A stretch of DNA of 64,000 nt from Allokutzneria oryzae. Its GTDB lineage: Bacteria; Actinomycetota; Actinomycetes; Mycobacteriales; Pseudonocardiaceae. Every line of letters starts with the position of its first letter. Within the stretch, counting starts at the first letter, position 1. Both the position numbers and the translations under genes were made by a program. The DNA is taken from positions 1 through 64,000 of the forward strand of contig NZ_JBHLZU010000018.1 of the NCBI RefSeq assembly GCF_042429765.1, written 5' to 3'. Shown here in pieces: positions 58,740-64,000 of the stretch. Below the pieces are notes generated by a model, which saw nothing but the letters and a program-made list of their open reading frames with translations, was not told where the DNA came from and searched no databases.

Positions 58740-59690
58740 GTGATCCTCGGCGTTGACATCGGTGGCACCTCCACCAGGGCGTTGGTGGCCGACCTGGACG
58801 GGAACCGGCTGGGCTGGGGCCGCGCGGGCGGCGGCAACCCGAACTCGCACGCCCCCGAGCAGGCGGCGGCCGAGGTGGCGGGCGCGCTCAAGGCCGCGCT
58901 GGACGGCCGCGACCCCGCCGGGGTGCGGGCCGCCGTGGTCGGCATGGCCGGCGCGAGCAAGATGTCCGACCCCGTGATCGCCGCGCTGTTCACGGACATG
59001 TGGCACGAGGTCGGCCTGCGCTGCCCGATGCGCGTGGTGACCGACTGCGAGGTCGGCTACGCGGCGGGCACCCCGAAGGCCACCGGAACGGCGCTGGTCG
59101 CGGGCACCGGCTCGGTCGCGATGCGGATCGTCGACCACCGGATGACGGCGATCTTCGGCGGCAACGGCTGGCTGCTCGGCGACGAGGGCTCCGGCTACTG
59201 GGTGGGTCGCGAGGCGGTGCGCGCGACGCTGAAGGCCATCGAGGGCCGCGCACCGTTCACCGCGCTGGCCGACGCGGTGCTCGCCGAGGTCGGCGGGACC
59301 GACTCCACCGACCGCAGGCGGCTGCTGATCACCCGCTCCAACGCAGACGAGCCGGTCCGCCTCGCCAGGTTCGCACCGCTGGTCAGCACGGCAGCGGCGG
59401 CGGGCGACGAGATCGCCCAGGACATCGTGCGCCGTGGCGTGCTGCACCTGGTGGACATCACGCTCGCGGCCGCCCCCACCGCGGACGGCACTCCGGTCGT
59501 GCTGATCGGCAGCCTCACCGAGGCGGGCAACCCCTTCGGCGACGCGCTGCGGGTCGGCCTCACCGCGAACGGCTTCACCGAGATCGGCGAGGCCCGCGAC
59601 GGGGCGGCAGGGGCGGCTTGGCTCGCCGCGACGGAGCTGGTCGAGGACGAGTCACAGCGCCAGGAGCTGCACACGAAGCTCCTGGGCTGA
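58740..59690 (+). CDS. BadF/BcrA-family sugar kinase, N-acetylglucosamine kinase-like
   Basis: 316 residues of the ASKHA fold. Phosphate-1 loop LGVDIGGTSTRALVADL (about 3-19), VAGTGSVAMR (about 120-129, phosphate 2), and NGWLLGDEGSGYWVG (about 142-156), the pattern of GlcNAc kinases in this family. It would phosphorylate GlcNAc to the substrate of NagA, completing the route from imported chitin sugars. The start is GTG. No dre-like site is visible upstream, so membership of the DasR regulon is not shown. Confidence 0.83.
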   Translation: MILGVDIGGTSTRALVADLDGNRLGWGRAGGGNPNSHAPEQAAAEVAGALKAALDGRDPAGVRAAVVGMAGASKMSDPVIAALFTDMWHEVGLRCPMRVVTDCEVGYAAGTPKATGTALVAGTGSVAMRIVDHRMTAIFGGNGWLLGDEGSGYWVGREAVRATLKAIEGRAPFTALADAVLAEVGGTDSTDRRRLLITRSNADEPVRLARFAPLVSTAAAAGDEIAQDIVRRGVLHLVDITLAAAPTADGTPVVLIGSLTEAGNPFGDALRVGLTANGFTEIGEARDGAAGAAWLAATELVEDESQRQELHTKLLG

Positions 59691-59699
59691 GGACGCGGA

Positions 59700-60635
59700 T
59701 CAGGGCTTGACGGGGTCGAAGGCGAAAACGGTGCCTGACGTGGGCGAGTCGCACACGACCTGGCGCACGTTGGCCCACTCGTCCTTCGAACCGTTCACGA
59801 CGCCCAGGCACAGGTTGCTGTGCAGGGCCCGGATGTGGAAGCCCGCCGTGCCCGCGGATTCGAGGTTGTAGAGCTCGGCGTTGCCCGCGTTGCACTCGCC
59901 GTCGGAGACCACCCCGTCGACGCTCATCCCGCCCTTGCGCACACCCGTGCACCCCGGGCCGTAGTCCGGGTGGTCCGTGCGGATGCGGTACGAGCCGTCG
60001 TTGAGCCGGTCCAGCGAGAAGCGGGGCAGCGTGTCCGCGCAGTTCTTCTGGTAGAGGCTTCCGCTGTCGGAGCCCGCGCGCTCGGACAGGCACAGGTTCG
60101 AATGGACCGCGCGGATCAGGTAGCTGCCCTCCGCCGGGGCAGCGGGGTTCGCCTTGGGACTGATGGCGTGCGGCTCGTCCTCAGAGCGGTCGGCGGTGAA
60201 GAGCATCGGGACGACGACGGCGACGGCGACGAGCACCACGGCGGCGGCCCCGACCGGCCAGGCCCACCGGCGCTTCGGCCGCTCCTCGTACGTGACGGGT
60301 GCTCCCTGGTGCGGCTGCTCGGGTTCGGCGGCCTGGGACCGCGCCGGAGCCTGGCTCGCGAGGCGGTCGTAGGCGTGCAGCCAGGCGCGGACCGTCTCGT
60401 CGTTCTCACCGCAGGCTTTGAGCAGCGCGGACACCAGCTCCGCGCGCGGGAGGGTCGTGCGGGTGAGCATCGAGGCGGCCGTGCTGCGCGGCAGCGTCTC
60501 ACCGAGGCTCTCGGCCTGGCGCTCGATCTGCCGGAAGGTCAGCCCCGACCGGTCCTTGAGCGCGCGCAGCAGCGTGACGTACTCGGCAGGGGAGCTCGCG
60601 CTGTCCGGGTCGGTCCCGGGGTTCACCTCGGTCAT
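59700..60635 (-). CDS. Membrane-anchored HTH protein with extracytoplasmic beta-trefoil-like region
   Basis: 311 residues. An XRE-like N-terminal helix-turn-helix (about 18-85, LTFRQIERQAESLGETLPRS) of the kind found in actinomycete regulatory proteins, a charged linker, one transmembrane helix (about 128-150), then about 150 residues outside the membrane. There, SYLIRAVHSNLCL and GFHIRALHSNLCL repeat about 85 residues apart with paired cysteines, as in ricin-type trefoils. It may sense an extracellular glycan and signal directly, which is inference. No target gene is evident. Confidence 0.8.
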   Translation of the reverse strand: MTEVNPGTDPDSASSPAEYVTLLRALKDRSGLTFRQIERQAESLGETLPRSTAASMLTRTTLPRAELVSALLKACGENDETVRAWLHAYDRLASQAPARSQAAEPEQPHQGAPVTYEERPKRRWAWPVGAAAVVLVAVAVVVPMLFTADRSEDEPHAISPKANPAAPAEGSYLIRAVHSNLCLSERAGSDSGSLYQKNCADTLPRFSLDRLNDGSYRIRTDHPDYGPGCTGVRKGGMSVDGVVSDGECNAGNAELYNLESAGTAGFHIRALHSNLCLGVVNGSKDEWANVRQVVCDSPTSGTVFAFDPVKP

Positions 60636-60680
60636 CGCAGTCGATCTCCCGGTTGTCCGTGGCGGGAGAGTACCCGGGTT

Positions 60681-61343
60681 TCAGGGAACCTGAGGGTGCC
60701 GGATGCCAGGGTGATCGGCGGGCAGCGCCCGGCGGAAGATCCACCAGCTCACCGCGAGGTTCAGCGCCACCAACGGGTAGGTCAGCGCGGCGCGGGTGGT
60801 GCCGAGCGCGACGGTCGCGTCGATCCACCACAGCGGGATGAACACGGCCAGCCTGATCACGTACTGCAGGACCCACGACCAGCTCGCCAGGCTGTAGGCG
60901 CGCAGCAGCGCGGGGTCCTTGCGCCAGCGGGTGCGCTGGCCGAGCGCCGTGCCGACCACGACGCCCAGCAGCGGCCAGCGGATCACGATGCTGACCGCCC
61001 AGGCGAGTGCGCTGCCCGCGTTGGCGATCAGCTGCAACAGGAAGAAGTCCGACGCGCGACCGGTGTAGAGCGGGATCAGGGCGGCGACCACCACGCCGAG
61101 CATGCCCAGCAGCACCGCGCGCGGCCGGTCGCCGCGCCGCTGGCGGACGATCGCCAGCACACCGCCGACCAGCACCGCGGCCACCGCGCCGAGCAGCACG
61201 GAGTCGTCGAAGAGCAGCCAGCCGATGACGAAGGCCACCGGCGGCAGCGTCGCGTCGATGGCGGCGCGGCGCCCACCGAGCAGGGTCGCGAGCGACTCCT
61301 CGCCGGGGTTCGCGGCCGGCTGGGCGGTTGACCGTTCCGTCAC
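60681..61343 (-). CDS. DUF3159-like integral membrane protein
   Basis: About 220 residues with five or six hydrophobic segments. The N-terminus has LATLLGGRRAAIDATLPPVAFVIGW in the cytoplasmic edge and first helix, and TRWRKDPALLRAYSLASWSW lies in a central loop, both features I associate with DUF3159 proteins. Function is unknown. The GTG at 61343 has GGAGG only two bases away, so the exact start is uncertain. The much longer open frame on this strand is antisense to the ROK gene and rejected. Confidence 0.65.
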   Translation of the reverse strand: MTERSTAQPAANPGEESLATLLGGRRAAIDATLPPVAFVIGWLLFDDSVLLGAVAAVLVGGVLAIVRQRRGDRPRAVLLGMLGVVVAALIPLYTGRASDFFLLQLIANAGSALAWAVSIVIRWPLLGVVVGTALGQRTRWRKDPALLRAYSLASWSWVLQYVIRLAVFIPLWWIDATVALGTTRAALTYPLVALNLAVSWWIFRRALPADHPGIRHPQVP

Positions 61344-61476
61344 GCCCTCCAGCCTGCCCGAATCCCCCTTCCGCCAACACCACTTAGGCAACCCTTTGTG
61401 ACCCACCCCTCTCCCGGCTCCGGCCTGCTTCGGGGATTGACCGCGGTGACCGCGCTCACTACCGTGACCGGAAATC

Positions 61477-61495
61477 GTCTGGAAAGTTAACAGAC
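61477..61495. promoter_or_regulatory. Candidate ROK operator
   Basis: GTCTG GAAAGTTAA CAGAC: 5-bp inverted arms around a GTTAAC-containing AT-rich centre, 32 bases upstream of the ROK gene. GTTAAC-like cores are usual at ROK repressor sites in actinomycetes. Confidence 0.4.
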
Positions 61496-61526
61496 AAGAC
61501 CGAACCAGTCCGGGACGGAGGCGGCC

Positions 61527-62735
61527 ATGCGAGCGGGGAGCCCACGCCTGCTGCGGGAGATCAACGACCGCGCGGCGATCGAGGCGCTGCTGCAGCGGGG
61601 CGCGATGACGCGCTCCGAGCTGGAGGCGATCATCGGACTCTCCAAGCCCGCGACCGCCCAGCTGCTGACCCGGCTCGAACAGGACGGCGCCGTCGTCCGG
61701 GACGGCCTGCGCGGCGGCAGCCGGGGCCCGCGCGCCCAGCTGTGGGCGGTCAACGGCGGGCTGGCGCACGTCGCCGCCGTCGACCTCACGCCGAGCCACG
61801 CCGACATCGTGGTCGCCGACGTCACCGGCGCGATCCTGGTTGAGCACCAGGCGAAGCTGCCAACCGGCGGCGGCCCCGACGTGGTGCTCGCCTTCGCCGA
61901 CGCGGTGCGCGAGGTCGTCGGCCGGGCCGGGCTGACCCCCGCGCGGCTGTGCGCGATCGTCGTGGGCTCGCCCGGCGCGGTGAACCCCGCGGACGGTCAC
62001 CTCGGCTTCGCCCCCCACCTGCCCGGCTGGGAGGGCTTCGACATGCCCGGCAGGCTGCGCGAGCTGTTCGACGCGCCGGTCACCGTGGAGAACGACGTCA
62101 ACCTGGTCGCACTGGAGGAGATGGCCGCAGGGCGGGCCACCGGGGTCGAGGACTTCGTGCTGCTCTGGCTCAGCCTGGGCATCGGCTCCGCCGTGGTGAT
62201 CAACCGCAGGCTGCTGCGCGGGGCGACCGGCGGCGCGGGCGAGATCGACTGGATGCGGGTGCCGGACCTGGCCACCGCGGACACCGGCATCGACCGCACC
62301 GGCGTCCGGCTCGGCAACCTGCTGGGCTCGCCGACCGTGGTCAAGCTGGCCCGCGCGCACGGGCTGCCCGCCCGCAACGCGTGGACGGCCGTGCGCAAGG
62401 CCCTCGCCTCGGGCGAGGAGGGCAAGCCGTTCCTGACCGACCTGGCCAGGCGGATCGCCACCGGCGTCGCCGGGGTGGTCAGCGTGGTCGACCCGCAGCT
62501 CGTGCTGCTGGCAGGGGAGACCGGTCAGGCGGGCGGGGAGGAGCTCTGCGAGCTCGTCGCCGCCGAGCTGCACCGGCTGGTGGTGCCCCGCACCCCGGTC
62601 GCTCCGACCCTGGTCACCGGGAACCCGGTGCGCTCCGGCGCGCTGCACTCCGCGCTCGCGCTGGCCAGGGAGAAGGTTTTTGGACTCACCGCCGCCACTG
62701 CCGAACCCTTCCGCGGGTCCCCGAGACCCGCCTGA
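61527..62735 (+). CDS. ROK-family transcriptional repressor
   Basis: 402 residues. The N-terminal winged helix has MTRSELEAIIGLSKPATAQLL (about 27-47). The ROK sugar-binding/kinase-like part has VVGSPGAVNP (about 149-158), VENDVNLVALEEMAAG (about 189-204) and LSLGIGSAVVINRRLLRGATGGAGEI (about 216-241, given in part). The cysteine-rich zinc motif that normally follows this glycine-rich block is absent. It lies directly upstream of a sugar-binding lipoprotein gene (18-base gap), so it probably controls that transport operon. Confidence 0.92.
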   Translation: MRAGSPRLLREINDRAAIEALLQRGAMTRSELEAIIGLSKPATAQLLTRLEQDGAVVRDGLRGGSRGPRAQLWAVNGGLAHVAAVDLTPSHADIVVADVTGAILVEHQAKLPTGGGPDVVLAFADAVREVVGRAGLTPARLCAIVVGSPGAVNPADGHLGFAPHLPGWEGFDMPGRLRELFDAPVTVENDVNLVALEEMAAGRATGVEDFVLLWLSLGIGSAVVINRRLLRGATGGAGEIDWMRVPDLATADTGIDRTGVRLGNLLGSPTVVKLARAHGLPARNAWTAVRKALASGEEGKPFLTDLARRIATGVAGVVSVVDPQLVLLAGETGQAGGEELCELVAAELHRLVVPRTPVAPTLVTGNPVRSGALHSALALAREKVFGLTAATAEPFRGSPRPA

Positions 62736-62753
62736 TCAGTTCCTGGAGGGCTG

Positions 62754-64000
62754 ATGCGCAAGACCTCACGCGCCGTTGTGCTCTGTGCGGCCACGGCGGT
62801 GCTGGCGACGGCGTGCGCCGGTGGTGGCGCCCGCGGTGGCTCCGGCGCGGTCGCCGAGCCGCCCAAGAAGGACGACAAGCTCACGCTCACCGTGTTCTCC
62901 AAGTACTCCGACCGGGAGGAGCTGGAGGTCACCAAGGCCCTCAACACGATCAAGTCGAAGTTCCCCAACATCGAGATCAAGCACGAGGGCAACCAGGACG
63001 ACGACAAGATCACCGGAGCGGTGCGCGGCGGCAACCCGCCGGACGTCGCCATGACGTTCATGACCGACAACCTCGGCCAGTTCTGCTCCAGCGGCTCCTG
63101 GCAGGACCTCAAGGGCTACATCGAGCGCGACAAGATCGACCTGAACGTGATCCCGCAGGCGGTGCGCGAGTACACCGACTTCCGGGGCACCCGCTGCGCG
63201 CTGCCGATGCTGGCCGACGTCTACGGGCTGTTCTACAACAAGGACCAGTTCGCCGCCGCGGGCATCACCGAGGTGCCCAAGACCACCGACCAGCTGCTGG
63301 ACGCGGCCAAGCGGCTGACGCAGAAGAACCCGGACGGCTCGATCAAGGTCGCGGGCTTCCTGCCGTCGATGCCCTTCTACAACAACCAGGCGCAGATCTG
63401 GGCGCCGTCCTGGGGCGCGCGCTACCTCGACGGCAACGGCAAGTCCGCGCTCGCGGGCAGCGCCGAGTGGAAGGCCATGTTCGAGTTCCAGAAGAAGCTG
63501 GTGGACTTCTACGGCTACGACAACCTGGAGCGCTTCCGCGCCGGGCTCGGCCAGGAGTACTCCGCCGACCACGCCTTCCAGCAGGGCAAGCTCGCGATGA
63601 TCATGGACGGCGAGTACCGGACCGCGTTCATCGCCGACCAGGCGCCGAACATCTCCTTCGGCACGGCCCCGTTCCCGCACTCGGCGGCGCGGCCGGACCG
63701 CGACGGTGGCGCGTTCGCCACCGGCACGATCATCGGGATCCCCAAGGGCGCCAAGAACCCCGGCGCGGCGTGGGAGCTGATCAAGCACATGTCGCTGGAG
63801 ACCGAGACCCTGGTCAACCTGTCCAACGCGATCAAGAACGTGCCGAGCACCGAGGCGGCGCTGAAGGACCCCCGGCTGCAGATCACCCCGCAGTTCAAGA
63901 CCTTCATCGACCTCTACGGCAGCGGCAAGCTGTGGTCCAACCCGCCGACCCCGATCGGCGACGCGCACCTCAAGGCGGTCAACGACTTCGCGGCGGAGTG
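62754..64000 (+). CDS. Sugar ABC transporter substrate-binding lipoprotein (runs off window)
   Basis: The first 415 codons of a solute-binding lipoprotein. ATG with GGAGGG four bases upstream. Lipobox LATAC with Cys21. Family 1 fold with GNPPDVAMTFMTDNLGQFC (about 97-115), YGLFYNKDQFAAAGI (about 158-172) and GIPKGAKNPGAAWELIKHM (about 328-346). The frame is still open at base 64000, with probably few residues missing. The ligand is unknown, but the adjacent ROK repressor suggests a sugar. Permease genes would be expected just beyond the window. Confidence 0.92.
   Translation, partial: MRKTSRAVVLCAATAVLATACAGGGARGGSGAVAEPPKKDDKLTLTVFSKYSDREELEVTKALNTIKSKFPNIEIKHEGNQDDDKITGAVRGGNPPDVAMTFMTDNLGQFCSSGSWQDLKGYIERDKIDLNVIPQAVREYTDFRGTRCALPMLADVYGLFYNKDQFAAAGITEVPKTTDQLLDAAKRLTQKNPDGSIKVAGFLPSMPFYNNQAQIWAPSWGARYLDGNGKSALAGSAEWKAMFEFQKKLVDFYGYDNLERFRAGLGQEYSADHAFQQGKLAMIMDGEYRTAFIADQAPNISFGTAPFPHSAARPDRDGGAFATGTIIGIPKGAKNPGAAWELIKHMSLETETLVNLSNAIKNVPSTEAALKDPRLQITPQFKTFIDLYGSGKLWSNPPTPIGDAHLKAVNDFAAE

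Noticed and set aside
61346..62648. Long N-terminal extension of the DUF3159-like gene on the minus strand
   Set aside because: It is antisense to the ROK gene, which has its own start, Shine-Dalgarno and conserved motifs.

Overview
The window is about 70% GC and comes from a high-GC actinomycete, most likely a member of the Pseudonocardiaceae. The grounds are a CIRCE-controlled groEL, frequent GTG starts, PE/PPE/EspG-like type VII secretion genes, streptogrisin proteases, a DasR regulon, and the gene order groEL - moeA - psd - pssA - Cdc48-type ATPase - LytR_C protein - DUF3263 - def - thiC/thiD, which I recall from Mycobacterium tuberculosis around Rv0422c-Rv0440. Species cannot be named from the sequence alone. 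Genes are densely packed and most long reading frames opposite real genes are GC shadows.

Region 1 (1-12.1 kb) is conserved core: the 5' end of groEL with two tandem CIRCE-type operators, a Ser/Thr kinase, a cold-shock protein, an AIM24-like protein, moeA, an M48 metalloprotease, a GlsB-like protein, the phosphatidylethanolamine pair psd-pssA, a two-AAA ATPase with a degenerate first Walker B motif, a LytR_C protein, a DUF3263 protein and def.

Region 2 (12.1-21.0 kb) is thiamine synthesis. thiC-thiD (+ strand) and thiO-thiS-thiG (- strand) each have a TPP riboswitch, and thiE diverges from thiO. Between them lie a tandem-GNAT protein, a voltage-gated cation channel, an HxlR regulator and a divergent quinone-type oxidoreductase.

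Region 3 (21.0-32 kb) is accessory. A PE-like + DUF3558 lipoprotein pair is duplicated in tandem with nearly identical ends and a diverged middle, and is followed by a PPE-like gene and an EspG-like chaperone gene. Then come two paralogous secreted streptogrisin-type proteases, a membrane protein, a PLP dehydratase and a 14-TM MFS exporter.

Region 4 (31.5-42.1 kb) is a DasR/N-acetylglucosamine module: dasR, a DasABC-type importer without its own ATPase, a GH3 hexosaminidase, a GlmS-like SIS deaminase/isomerase and nagA, with four dre-like DasR sites. A GlcNAc-kinase-like gene lies further on at 58.7 kb. An azoreductase with repeated operators and a decayed epimerase remnant are embedded here.

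Region 5 (41.3-55.2 kb) contains a FadR-type GntR regulator, a large LuxR (LAL) regulator, two secreted proteins and a nine-gene minus-strand operon that encodes ribose-type ABC uptake and every step of the non-phosphorylative L-fucose-type pathway (mutarotase, sugar dehydrogenase, lactonase, dehydratase, SDR dehydrogenase, FAH hydrolase). The operator-like sequence upstream of this operon matches one in front of the FadR-type gene, linking regulator and operon.

Region 6 (55.3-64 kb) has a large secreted subtilase, the GlcNAc-kinase-like protein, a membrane-anchored HTH protein, a DUF3159-like membrane protein, and a ROK repressor next to a sugar-binding lipoprotein that runs off the window.

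Two signals cut across the window. One is a 20-nt-arm palindrome present twice (8.0 and 52.9 kb), once inside the dehydratase coding sequence. The other is a repeatedly occurring GTCCAC-N-GTGGAC palindrome, mostly inside genes.
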